From NCBI GenBank assembly GCA_964617335.1, contig CAZTXG010000008.1, forward strand, positions 1 to 53,505: a stretch of 53,505 nucleotides of DNA, given 5' to 3'. The notes below the pieces were generated by a model. It saw nothing but the letters and a program-made list of their open reading frames with translations, had not been told where the DNA came from and ran no database searches. The DNA is from UBA2658 sp964617335. Lineage in GTDB: Bacteria > Bacillota > Clostridia > Oscillospirales > Oscillospiraceae. Of the stretch, positions 7,772 to 16,249 are shown piece by piece; position 1 is the first letter of the stretch; each line of letters opens with the position of its first letter. The position numbers and the translations under genes were made by a program.

Positions 7772-10700
7772 TTGGTTTATAGAGTATTTGTTGAAAGAAA
7801 GCCCGAAGAAGCCCTTGAGTCAAAGGCCCTAACTGAGGACCTTCGCAGCTTTCTTGGTATAAGTTCTCTTGAAAAACTGCGAATCGTAAACCGCTATGAC
7901 GTGGAAAACATATCTCCGGAGCTTTTTGAGCGATGCAAAACTACCATTTTTTCCGAACCCCAGCTTGATATTGTTTCCGATGAGCTGCAAGATACTAAGG
8001 GGGCAGAGGTTTTTGCCGTGGAGTTTCTTCCCGGACAGTTTGACCAGAGAGCTGACAGCGCAGAGCAGTGTATTCAGTTTGTCTCCATGGGTGAAAGGCC
8101 CTGTGTTCGCTCTGCTAAGGTTTACGTAATCTATGGCAGTATTAGCGAGACCGAGCTAGAAAAAATTAAAGGCTTTATTGTTAATCCTGTGGAGTGCAGA
8201 CTGGCGTCTTTGTTAGTTCCTAATACATTAAATATTAATTATGTCAACTCAACTTCTGTAGCTTCAATAGATGACTTTTGTAAAATGGATTCAAAAGGGC
8301 TTTCAGAGTTTCTTAAGTTGTACTCTCTTTCCATGGATATGGATGATTTGCTATTTTGTCAAAATTATTTTATCGCCGAGGGTCGTGAACCTACTCTTAC
8401 AGAAATTAAGCTTATTGATACCTATTGGTCTGACCACTGCCGTCACACCACTTTTAACACTATTATAGATAGTGTAAGCTTTGAGGATAAAACCATCGGC
8501 AAAGCTTGGGACAATTACCTTGCCCTTCGTGAGAGGCTATCGAGAAAAAAGCCTGTGTGTCTAATGGATATAGCCACAATTGCTGCAAGTCAGCTCAAAG
8601 CGGAAGGTAAGTTATGTAAACTTGATGAAAGTGATGAAATCAACGCTTGTACAGTTAAAATTAATGTTAAAACCGAAGCTGGTTTAGAAAAATGGCTTCT
8701 GCTTTTTAAAAATGAAACCCACAATCATCCAACGGAAATTGAACCTTTCGGCGGGGCTGCCACTTGCATCGGCGGCGCTATTCGTGACCCTTTATCCGGC
8801 AGAAGCTATGTCTATGCCGCTATGCGTATTTCAGGGGCAGCCGACCCTACCGCAGACATATCCGAAACCCTTGAAGGCAAGCTTCCCCAGAGAAAGCTTG
8901 TTACAACCGCCGCCGCCGGCTACTCCAGCTATGGCAACCAGATAGGTGTTGCCACAGGAATAGTGGAAGAAATATACCACTCCGGTTATGCTGCAAAGCA
9001 TATGGAGCTGGGCGCTGTAATCGCTGCAGCTCCTGAAGAAAATGTCCGCCGTGAAAGGCCTGATCCGGGAGATTTAATCTTACTAATAGGCGGCAGAACA
9101 GGTCGTGACGGCTGCGGCGGCGCCACCGGCAGCTCTAAGGCTCATGATATGACAAGTCTTGAAACCTGCGGAGCCGAAGTCCAAAAGGGCAACGCTCCTG
9201 AGGAGAGGAAAATCCAACGCCTTTTCCGAAACAGTGAGGCTTCCCGTCTTATAAAACGCTGTAATGATTTTGGTGCAGGTGGCATTTCTGTGGCCATTGG
9301 TGAGCTTGCCGACGGACTTGAAATTGACCTTGATTCCGTACCGAAAAAGTATGAAGGTCTGGACGGCACAGAGCTTGCAATTTCCGAGTCCCAAGAGCGC
9401 ATGGCCGTGGTAATTGAAGAAGCTCATGTAAACCGTTTTCTTGAACTTGCCGAAGGTGAAAACCTGGAGGCCACTGTTGTTGCCAAAGTTACGGAATCTC
9501 CCCGTATGGTGATGCACTGGAAGGGGCAGACCATCGCTGACCTCTCTCGTGAGTTTTTAGACAGCGGGGGTGCGAAAAAACATATTGATATCGCTGTGGC
9601 GGCGTCAAGGGATTTTGAAAAAACCCTGCCTTCTAACTTTGAAACCGGTATGCGTGAAACCTTATCAGACCTTAACGTCTGCTCAAAGCAGGGTCTGTCT
9701 GAGCGTTTTGACTCTACCATAGGGGCAGGCAGTGTGCTTATGCCCTTCGGCGGTAAAAATCAGAAAACCCCCATACAGGCCATGGTTCACAAAATTTCCC
9801 GTGAAAAGGGCGATACCTCCACCTGCTCATTTATGTCTTGGGGCTTCAATCCTATAATTTCTGAGAAAAGCCCCTATCACGGAGCCTATCTCGCTGTTGT
9901 TGAAAGCCTTTCTAAGCTTATTGCTGCCGGCTGCCCCTATAAAGACCTTTATTTAAGCCTTCAGGAGTATTTTGAAAAGCCAATGGATGACCCCAAGCGC
10001 TGGGGCAAACCACTTTCTGCACTTTTAGGTGCCTTTACCGCCCAGCAGGATTTAGCAGTTGCTGCCATTGGCGGCAAGGATTCTATGAGCGGCAGCTTTG
10101 AAAAGCTTGATGTGCCGCCAACCCTTGTTTCCTTCGCCGTTGGGACAGGTGACATTGAAAATGTCCTCTCCCCCGAATTTAAGGAGGCAGGCAGCTGTGT
10201 TTGCCTTTTAGAGCCGGAATATAGCGACGGGCTGCCGACAGCCGCATCTCTTATTAAAAACTTTGAAATCATAGCCGAACTTAACAGTGCCGGAAAGCTT
10301 CGAGCTGTTTACACTCCCACTTACGGGGCAGTGGCGGAGGCTATATTTAAAATGTGCCTTGGAAACGGCCTTGGTTTTTGCTATGATGAAGCTGTTGAGC
10401 TGACAACGATTTTTTCTCACCGCTACGGCAGCTTTATTCTGGAGCTTTCAAATTGTGAGCCTGTGGGTAAGCCCCTTGGAAAAACTCAAAATCTTTCCGA
10501 AATAAGCTTTGGAAAGACTGTACTTTGCCTAAATGAGCTTATGGAAATTTATGAAGGAAGGCTTGAAGAGGTTTATCCCAGCAAAACCCATGAGAGCAAG
10601 CTTTCCTGCAAAAGCCTTGACTTTTTCAGTAATACAGAGCTTAAACCCCGAAAGCCCTATGCCCGTCCCCTTGCTTTAATTCCGGTTTTCCCCGGCACAA

Positions 10701-11461
10701 ACTGCGAATATGACACGGCGAAGGCTGTGGAAGCCGCCGGAGCCGAAGCCGAGGTTTTCATTATAAAAAACCTTAGCTCTATGCATATTATCGAGTCAGT
10801 AAATCAGTTTTCTGAAAGGCTTAAATCTGCTCAAATGCTTATAATACCCGGAGGTTTTTCCGGCGGAGATGAGCCGGACGGCAGCGCAAAGTTTATTACA
10901 AGCTTTTTCAGAAGCGGCCCTGTCCACGAGGCTACAGAAGCTCTCATAAATAAGCGTGACGGCCTTATTCTTGGTATATGCAATGGTTTTCAAGCCCTTA
11001 TTAAGCTTGGGCTGGTTCCCTTCGGCCGTATTATAGATACAGACGAAAACTGCCCAACTTTAAGCTTTAACAACATAGGCAGGCACCAGTCTCAGCTTGT
11101 AAAAACCAGAGTTTGTTCAAATCTTTCCCCCTGGCTGCTTAAAGCCCAAGTGGGCGATGTTTACACTGTGCCTATTTCCCACGGGGAGGGGCGCTTCCTC
11201 TGTCCGGAACCCCTTTTAAATGAACTTTTTGAAAAGGGACAGATAGTAAGCCAATATGTTGACCCAAGCGGCAGGCCAAGCCTTGATATTTCCTATAACC
11301 CCAATGGAAGCCTTGCCGCTGTGGAAGGCATATGCTCTCCCGACGGCCGTATTCTCGGTAAAATGGGTCATTCCGAGCGCATAGGTAAGGGTCTTTACAA
11401 AAACGTGCCTGGAGATTATGATATGCAGCTTTTTTCATCAGCTGTTCTTTATTACAAATAA
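7772..11461 (+). CDS. purL: Phosphoribosylformylglycinamidine synthase, large single-chain PurL
   Basis: This 1229-aa enzyme converts FGAR to FGAM with glutamine and ATP. It is the large single-chain form, not the PurS-PurQ-PurL trio of Bacillus. Order: PurS-like N-terminus (MVYRVFVERKPEEAL), linker, two PurM-like ATP-binding halves (FKNETHNHPTEIEPFGGAAT near residue 315; the SPYHGAYLAVVES region near 700), and a C-terminal class I glutaminase from about residue 968. The glutaminase nucleophile is Cys in GICNGFQ (about 1070), with His in ISHGEGRF. The start is TTG at 7772 after GGAGGG at 7759-7764; no better ATG lies nearby. Last gene of the pur operon. Confidence 0.97.
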   Translation: MVYRVFVERKPEEALESKALTEDLRSFLGISSLEKLRIVNRYDVENISPELFERCKTTIFSEPQLDIVSDELQDTKGAEVFAVEFLPGQFDQRADSAEQCIQFVSMGERPCVRSAKVYVIYGSISETELEKIKGFIVNPVECRLASLLVPNTLNINYVNSTSVASIDDFCKMDSKGLSEFLKLYSLSMDMDDLLFCQNYFIAEGREPTLTEIKLIDTYWSDHCRHTTFNTIIDSVSFEDKTIGKAWDNYLALRERLSRKKPVCLMDIATIAASQLKAEGKLCKLDESDEINACTVKINVKTEAGLEKWLLLFKNETHNHPTEIEPFGGAATCIGGAIRDPLSGRSYVYAAMRISGAADPTADISETLEGKLPQRKLVTTAAAGYSSYGNQIGVATGIVEEIYHSGYAAKHMELGAVIAAAPEENVRRERPDPGDLILLIGGRTGRDGCGGATGSSKAHDMTSLETCGAEVQKGNAPEERKIQRLFRNSEASRLIKRCNDFGAGGISVAIGELADGLEIDLDSVPKKYEGLDGTELAISESQERMAVVIEEAHVNRFLELAEGENLEATVVAKVTESPRMVMHWKGQTIADLSREFLDSGGAKKHIDIAVAASRDFEKTLPSNFETGMRETLSDLNVCSKQGLSERFDSTIGAGSVLMPFGGKNQKTPIQAMVHKISREKGDTSTCSFMSWGFNPIISEKSPYHGAYLAVVESLSKLIAAGCPYKDLYLSLQEYFEKPMDDPKRWGKPLSALLGAFTAQQDLAVAAIGGKDSMSGSFEKLDVPPTLVSFAVGTGDIENVLSPEFKEAGSCVCLLEPEYSDGLPTAASLIKNFEIIAELNSAGKLRAVYTPTYGAVAEAIFKMCLGNGLGFCYDEAVELTTIFSHRYGSFILELSNCEPVGKPLGKTQNLSEISFGKTVLCLNELMEIYEGRLEEVYPSKTHESKLSCKSLDFFSNTELKPRKPYARPLALIPVFPGTNCEYDTAKAVEAAGAEAEVFIIKNLSSMHIIESVNQFSERLKSAQMLIIPGGFSGGDEPDGSAKFITSFFRSGPVHEATEALINKRDGLILGICNGFQALIKLGLVPFGRIIDTDENCPTLSFNNIGRHQSQLVKTRVCSNLSPWLLKAQVGDVYTVPISHGEGRFLCPEPLLNELFEKGQIVSQYVDPSGRPSLDISYNPNGSLAAVEGICSPDGRILGKMGHSERIGKGLYKNVPGDYDMQLFSSAVLYYK

Positions 11462-11463
11462 TT

Positions 11464-11503
11464 GTGTTTTATCCTGCCTACCTGTTCGGGCAGGATAAAA
11501 CAC
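11464..11503 (+). terminator. Perfect 15-bp inverted repeat after purL
   Basis: GTGTTTTATCCTGCC (11464-11478) pairs perfectly with GGCAGGATAAAACAC (11489-11503) around a 10-base loop, three bases after the purL stop. It is well placed to end or protect the operon transcript, but no U-run follows it, so it is not a standard intrinsic terminator. An mRNA 3'-end stabiliser is equally possible. Confidence 0.5.
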
Positions 11504-11539
11504 TGATAAAAGTTGTCAATAAAGGGCGTAAAGCTTACA

Positions 11540-11568
11540 TTGACAATAAAGATACAATGTGTTACAAT
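11540..11568 (+). promoter_or_regulatory. Near-consensus sigma-A promoter
   Basis: TTGACA (11540-11545), 17 bp, TACAAT (11563-11568). It lies 56 bp before the small gene at 11624 and gives that gene its own transcription start, separate from the pur operon. Confidence 0.8.
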
Positions 11569-11623
11569 TCGGTTACTTTAAAATTTTGGAAACATGGCGC
11601 TCGCGCGGAAAGGATTGGAATAA

Positions 11624-11914
11624 ATGGCATCAGAGAAAAAAAATACATTGGAATATAAAGGTCACCCCTTGCGCCGCAAGGACAATTTAATATATTTTGG
11701 AAGCATGGCGGATAAATATATTATTCTTCTGCAAATACTTAATACCAAAAAAGTAAAAGACCTTGATGTTGCGACAAAGGTATCAGTACAATTGCAGCTT
11801 ACAGACCCTGATATCAAATCCCGCGATCGTATTGTTAAAAAAAGCGAAAAAGACAGTCTCTATGCGGCAATGGATGTCGCTTCCGTTTGGCTTGAAAGAG
11901 CGTTGGCCCAGTAG
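11624..11914 (+). CDS. Small protein of unknown function
   Basis: The 96-aa product starts MASEKKNTLEYKGHPLRRKD and has no signal peptide or membrane segment. It reads as a compact soluble protein with an N-terminal beta-like part (NLIYFGSMADKYIILLQILN) and a C-terminal helical part (SLYAAMDVASVWLERALAQ). I do not recognise a named family, although it has the look of a conserved clostridial hypothetical protein. It has its own near-consensus promoter and an AAGGA site 10-15 bases before the ATG, which argues that it is real. It is followed 76 bp later by a cell-wall hydrolase gene that may share its transcript. Confidence 0.75.
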   Translation: MASEKKNTLEYKGHPLRRKDNLIYFGSMADKYIILLQILNTKKVKDLDVATKVSVQLQLTDPDIKSRDRIVKKSEKDSLYAAMDVASVWLERALAQ

Positions 11915-11990
11915 TTTTTATTTTGGCATCAATGTTATAAGCCTTTCGGAGGTAAATATTTCTCTTTGGTTTAATTGCGAAAGGAAAACT

Positions 11991-12893
11991 ATGAACAGGA
12001 AAACCCTAAAGACCCTTCTGGCAGTTTTATTTGCGGCTTCAGCATTTTCAGCCTCGGCCATGGCAGCAAGCATAGGCGGCGCAAGTGTAAAGGCTGATGC
12101 CTTAAACCTGCGCGCCGCTCCTTCTACTGATGCTTCAATCATTACTGCTTCTCCCAGCGGTTCTGTTGTTGTTGTCGGCGGCAAGGTAGACGATAATTGG
12201 TATAAGGTTGTTTATCGTGGTGCCACAGGCTATATGGCTTCGGAGTTTCTGGATTTCAGCGAAAACATCAGCGGAAATTTCGGCACAGGCACAATATACG
12301 GCGATTATGTCCGTATACGTGAGGGTGCAAGTCTCGACTCTAAAATCCTTACCACCTTAAATAACGGCAGCCGCCTAAGGGTTTTGGGAGTCTACGGCGG
12401 CTGGTATAAGGTTCAGGGCACAGGTGTGGACGGCTATGTCCACAGCGACTATTTTGCCCTAAACGGCGGAGTTTCCGATAACTTTTCCGTCACGGCTTCA
12501 AGCTCCTTTGATGGTGAAACCTCCGTTTCCGGTCAAATTATTGTTAACACAGCCATGAAGTATATCGGCACTCCCTATGTTTGGGGCGGAACAAGCGAAA
12601 AGGGCTTTGATTGCTCAGGTCTTGTCTATTACGTTTATAATGAATGCGGTTATTCAATTAACCGAACTGCCGCCTCAATTTATGAAAACGGCACTTATGT
12701 GGAAAAACCCGAGCTTAAAGCCGGTGACGCTGTTTGCTTTTCCACAAGCTCAAGCTATATTGGTCATGTTGGCATCTACATAGGCGACGGTCAGTTTATC
12801 CATGCCAGCTCCGGTTCCGGAAGCGTTATTATAAGCGAGCTTTCTTCAGACTACTACACAAGAAATTATGTGGGAGCAAGAAGATTGGTCTAA
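11991..12893 (+). CDS. Secreted SH3-SH3-NlpC/P60 peptidoglycan hydrolase
   Basis: A 300-aa exported cell-wall hydrolase that probably cuts D-Glu-(meso-DAP) type stem-peptide bonds, as known for NlpC/P60 enzymes. The start at ATG 11991 follows AAAGG and opens a signal peptide (MNRKTLKTLLAVLFAASAFS, cleavage near AMA-A). Two bacterial SH3 repeats follow: KADALNLRAAPSTDAS to YMASEFL (about 34-87) and GDYVRIREGASLDS to YVHSDYF (about 104-155). After a Ser-rich linker comes the NlpC/P60 domain (about 180-300) with catalytic Cys208 in GFDCSG, His259 in IGHVGIY and His271 in FIHAS. An in-frame start further upstream would destroy the signal peptide and was rejected. Confidence 0.93.
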   Translation: MNRKTLKTLLAVLFAASAFSASAMAASIGGASVKADALNLRAAPSTDASIITASPSGSVVVVGGKVDDNWYKVVYRGATGYMASEFLDFSENISGNFGTGTIYGDYVRIREGASLDSKILTTLNNGSRLRVLGVYGGWYKVQGTGVDGYVHSDYFALNGGVSDNFSVTASSSFDGETSVSGQIIVNTAMKYIGTPYVWGGTSEKGFDCSGLVYYVYNECGYSINRTAASIYENGTYVEKPELKAGDAVCFSTSSSYIGHVGIYIGDGQFIHASSGSGSVIISELSSDYYTRNYVGARRLV

Positions 12894-12950
12894 GGCTTCT
12901 AAAGCTTTAAGCTTAGACTTCCCGCCCTGCCATACAATAAATAATACTTT

Positions 12951-12982
12951 CGCCACAGGCTTTCTGCCTGTGGCGTTTTTTT
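12951..12982 (+). terminator. Intrinsic terminator
   Basis: CGCCACAGGC and GCCTGTGGCG form a perfect 10-bp stem with a five-base loop, followed by seven T residues. It ends the transcript of the NlpC/P60 gene. Confidence 0.92.
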
Positions 12983-13077
12983 ATTCTAAGTTTTAAAAAT
13001 AGCCGTATTTGTGCATTAGCACTAAAGTAAAATCTATATATGGAGAAAAAATCATATTATAAATATGCAAAGAACTC

Positions 13078-13106
13078 TTGCAATTTTCAGAGATAAATCG
13101 TATTAT
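13078..13106 (+). promoter_or_regulatory. Sigma-A promoter of the arginine operon
   Basis: TTGCAA (13078-13083), 17 bp, TATTAT (13101-13106), 39 bp before argC. Its -10 box lies inside the first of two ARG-box-like palindromes, the expected layout for repression. Confidence 0.6.
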
Positions 13107-13132
13107 ATTCATAATAAGCGAATATTTATTCA
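13099..13132 (+). promoter_or_regulatory. Two tandem ARG-box-like operators
   Basis: CGAATATTTATTCA (13119-13132) differs by one base from the ArgR consensus core TGAAT-N4-ATTCA. CGTATTATATTCAT (13099-13112) is a weaker copy. Their centres are 20 bp apart, about two helical turns, as expected for an ArgR hexamer. The first covers the promoter -10 box; the second ends 12 bp before the argC ATG. Confidence 0.5.
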
Positions 13133-13144
13133 GTGGTGTTTAAT

Positions 13145-14068
13145 ATGAAAAAAGTTTTTATAGTTGGCTCCTCGGGAACCACAGGTCTAAGGCTTCGCAA
13201 TCGTCTCCTTGAGCGTCCGGATGTTAAGCTTTTGGAAATCGACGAAAAGTTAAGACGGGATACGGAAGAAATCGAAAGGCTTATGGGCTTATCTGATTTT
13301 TGTTTCCTCTGTCTGCCTGATGAGGCGGCTCGGCAAATGGCGGCGCTTCCTGCAGCAAAAGAAACCCGCCTTATCGATGCTTCCACAGCTCATCGTTGCT
13401 CGGATAACTGGGTTTACGGTTTCCCCGAATTAAGCTCTAATCAGCGCCTTGAAATAGAAAAGGCAAAGCGTGTGGCCGTTCCCGGCTGCCATGCCCTCGG
13501 CATAACAGCCCTCACAGCTCCCTTGACACAAACAGAACTTATGCCTTTGGATTACCCCCTTTGCTGCACCGGTATAACAGGCTATAGCGGCGGCGGAAAG
13601 CAGATGATTGCGGAATATGAAGCACAAAAAAAGCCCCTTTCCCCCATGCAATACGCCATGGCACAAGGTCATAAGCATTTGCCGGAGATAGTAAGGCACA
13701 CAAAGCTTACAAAGGCGCCTGGCTTTTCCCCCATTGTTTCAAGCTTTTACTCCGGAATGCTTATAAGCATCTGCCTGCACACATCCATGCTGGCAGAAAG
13801 TCCCTCCCCCAAAGACATCCGTGAAATATACAAAAGCCATTATTGGGGAGCGGAACTTATAGATGTTATGGAGGAGTCCCCCTCATCTTTATATGCCGAG
13901 GCACTTTCGGGACGAGATGATATGCAAATATATGTAAGCGGCAACGATGAGCGGATTCTTGTTTCTGCCCTATACGATAATCTTGGCAAGGGCGCCTCCG
14001 GTGCTGCAATACAGTGCTTTAATATTATGAGCGGTGCTGAGGAATGTGCCGGTTTGAAAATTAGCTGA
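13145..14068 (+). CDS. argC: N-acetyl-gamma-glutamyl-phosphate reductase, short type
   Basis: ArgC reduces N-acetylglutamyl phosphate to the semialdehyde with NADPH. The ATG at 13145 is chosen because it begins the Rossmann motif directly (MKKVFIVGSSGTTGLRL); two GTG codons at 13133 and 13136 lie within the operator and lack a good ribosome site. The catalytic Cys is residue 115 in VPGCHALG, and the 307-aa length fits the short ArgC subfamily rather than the about 345-aa one. First gene of argCJBDF. Confidence 0.94.
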   Translation: MKKVFIVGSSGTTGLRLRNRLLERPDVKLLEIDEKLRRDTEEIERLMGLSDFCFLCLPDEAARQMAALPAAKETRLIDASTAHRCSDNWVYGFPELSSNQRLEIEKAKRVAVPGCHALGITALTAPLTQTELMPLDYPLCCTGITGYSGGGKQMIAEYEAQKKPLSPMQYAMAQGHKHLPEIVRHTKLTKAPGFSPIVSSFYSGMLISICLHTSMLAESPSPKDIREIYKSHYWGAELIDVMEESPSSLYAEALSGRDDMQIYVSGNDERILVSALYDNLGKGASGAAIQCFNIMSGAEECAGLKIS

Positions 14069-14091
14069 CCAAAGATGGAGGTTAACATAAT

Positions 14092-15300
14092 ATGGAGATA
14101 GTTTCCGGTGGAGTATGCGCTCCAAAGGGCTTTAAAGCAGCGGGAATAAGCTGCGGTATCCGCAAGAAAGGCAAAAAAGATCTTGCCCTTATAGTCAGTG
14201 AAAAGAAAGCGGCGGCTGCCGGTGTATATACTAAAAATCTTGTTAAAGGCGCGCCTATTATTGTAACGCAGAAAAACATTCAAGACGGTTATGCAAGGGC
14301 CGTAATATGCAACAGCGGCAACGCTAACACCTGCAACTCAAACGGCATAGAGATTGCCGAAGCCATGTGCGCTCTTGTTGAAAACTCTCTTAAGATACCC
14401 TTTTCAGATGTTGCAGTTGCCTCCACAGGGGTCATAGGGCAAAAGCTTAATATTGAGCCTATAGCAGCCGGCATGGATGCTCTTATTTCTGCTCTTGGGG
14501 ACAATTCCGATGATGCTGCCGAGGCAATCATGACAACGGATACAGTGAAAAAGCAGGTGGCCCTGGGCTTTGATTTGCAGGGAAAAAGCATAGTTTTAGG
14601 CGGTATTGCCAAGGGCAGCGGAATGATACATCCAGACATGGCAACCATGCTGTCTTTCATAACAACAGATGCCGCGATTAGCCCTGAAATGCTTAAAGAG
14701 GCATTGATTTATGCAGTTTCAGATAGTTTTAACATGATTTCCGTAGATAGGGACACCTCCACAAACGACACGGTTTTAGTGCTGGCAAACGGCATGGCGG
14801 AAAATGAAATTATAGATTCCGAAGGCCCTGCTTTTGATGCTTTTAAGGCAGCGTTATTTAAGGTCTGCTCATACCTTTCCCGCAGCATCGCAAAAGATGG
14901 TGAGGGGGCAGGAAAGCTGCTCACCTGCCAGGTAACAGGAGCGAAAACCAAAGATGACGCAAGGAAAATTGCAAAATCCGTCATTTGTTCACCCCTGCTC
15001 AAATGCGCCATGTTCGGCGCTGACGCAAACTGGGGACGGGTTCTCTGTGCCCTTGGCTACGCCGGTGCCGAAACGGATATTTCAAAGATTTCTGTTTCTT
15101 TTAAGTCTGAATCCGGCGAAATAAAGGTCTGTGAAAATGGCGGCGGGCTGGAATTTTCCGAGGAGCTGGCAAAGGAAATTTTAAGCCGTGAGGAAATTGA
15201 AATTCTTATTTTCCTTCAAGACGGCCATTGTTCCGCAACTGCCTGGGGCTGCGATTTAAGCTATGAATATGTCCGTATAAACGGCGATTACCGAAGTTGA
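14092..15300 (+). CDS. argJ: Glutamate N-acetyltransferase / ornithine acetyltransferase ArgJ
   Basis: ArgJ transfers acetyl from N-acetylornithine to glutamate, recycling the acetyl group; some members also use acetyl-CoA. The 402-aa precursor carries KGSGMIHPDMATMLSF, where Thr185 is the autocleavage nucleophile that splits the chain into alpha and beta. CNSGNANTC near residue 76 and the C-terminal GDYRS are also typical. GGAGG at 14077-14081 precedes the ATG. No argA or argE is in the operon, which fits a cyclic pathway with a possibly bifunctional ArgJ, though specificity cannot be read from sequence alone. Confidence 0.96.
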   Translation: MEIVSGGVCAPKGFKAAGISCGIRKKGKKDLALIVSEKKAAAAGVYTKNLVKGAPIIVTQKNIQDGYARAVICNSGNANTCNSNGIEIAEAMCALVENSLKIPFSDVAVASTGVIGQKLNIEPIAAGMDALISALGDNSDDAAEAIMTTDTVKKQVALGFDLQGKSIVLGGIAKGSGMIHPDMATMLSFITTDAAISPEMLKEALIYAVSDSFNMISVDRDTSTNDTVLVLANGMAENEIIDSEGPAFDAFKAALFKVCSYLSRSIAKDGEGAGKLLTCQVTGAKTKDDARKIAKSVICSPLLKCAMFGADANWGRVLCALGYAGAETDISKISVSFKSESGEIKVCENGGGLEFSEELAKEILSREEIEILIFLQDGHCSATAWGCDLSYEYVRINGDYRS

Positions 15301-15325
15301 CATAAATTTTTAGGAGTTGAACGAA

Positions 15326-16183
15326 ATGAACGAAAGTTTAAATAATGCCCAGCGTGCAAAGGTGCTTATAGAGGCCCTTCCTTATATACAAAAGTATAAT
15401 GGCAAAATAATTGTCGTTAAATACGGCGGCAACGCCATGATTAATGAGGAACTAAAAAAAGCCGTTATGGGCGACATTGTTTTGCTTTCCCTCATTGGAA
15501 TAAAGGTTGTTCTTGTCCATGGCGGCGGGCCGGAAATCAGCGAAACCCTTGCTAAAATGGGCATAGAAACCGAATTTAAAAACGGCCTGCGGGTGACGGA
15601 TAAGGAAACTGCTCAAGTTGTCCAAATGGTTATGGCGGGTAAGGTTTCTAAAAACCTTGTAAGCCTTATAGGAAACATGGGCGGTCGGGCAATCGGTATT
15701 TCCGGCATGGACGGTCAGATGATTGAGGCTTCAAAAATTGATGAGGAACTGGGCTTTGTTGGGGAAATTAAAAATGTTGACCCTACCCCTATTACCGACA
15801 TTTTAGACAGAGGATATATACCCGTAATTTCAACTGTCGGCTTTGATAGAGATGGAAACTGCTACAATATAAATGCCGACACAGCGGCCTCACGCATTGC
15901 CGGAACCCTTAAGGCCGAAAGCCTTATTTCAATGACGGACATCTCCGGACTTCTTCGAGACAAAGACGACCCGTCAACCCTTATTCCTGTTGTAAATGTC
16001 AGTGAAGCGCCCCAATTAATCGCCGAAGGCCTTATCTCCGGCGGTATGATTCCAAAGGTTGAATGCTGCATTGATGCCATACGGCGCGGCGTGAAAAAAG
16101 TCTTTATAATTGACGGGCGTATCCCCCATTCAATTTTAATTGAAACTCTAACCGACGAGGGAATCGGCACAATGTTCATCTAA
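15326..16183 (+). CDS. argB: Acetylglutamate kinase ArgB
   Basis: ArgB phosphorylates N-acetylglutamate. The ATG at 15326 sits nine bases after TAGGAG and gives 285 aa; an in-frame TTG at 15317 touches the ribosome site and was rejected. VVKYGGNAM (near 30) and VLVHGGGPEIS (near 62) are the ATP and substrate loops, and FKNGLRVTD is also conserved. The N-terminal residues before the kinase fold, MNESLNNAQRAKVLIEALPY, resemble the mobile helix of arginine-inhibited ArgB proteins, so feedback inhibition is plausible but inferred. Confidence 0.96.
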   Translation: MNESLNNAQRAKVLIEALPYIQKYNGKIIVVKYGGNAMINEELKKAVMGDIVLLSLIGIKVVLVHGGGPEISETLAKMGIETEFKNGLRVTDKETAQVVQMVMAGKVSKNLVSLIGNMGGRAIGISGMDGQMIEASKIDEELGFVGEIKNVDPTPITDILDRGYIPVISTVGFDRDGNCYNINADTAASRIAGTLKAESLISMTDISGLLRDKDDPSTLIPVVNVSEAPQLIAEGLISGGMIPKVECCIDAIRRGVKKVFIIDGRIPHSILIETLTDEGIGTMFI

Positions 16184-16249
16184 ATTAATAGTAGAAAAAT
16201 CCTTTCTATACTTCTATAAACTAGTTTACATAATATTAGGAGCGATGAT

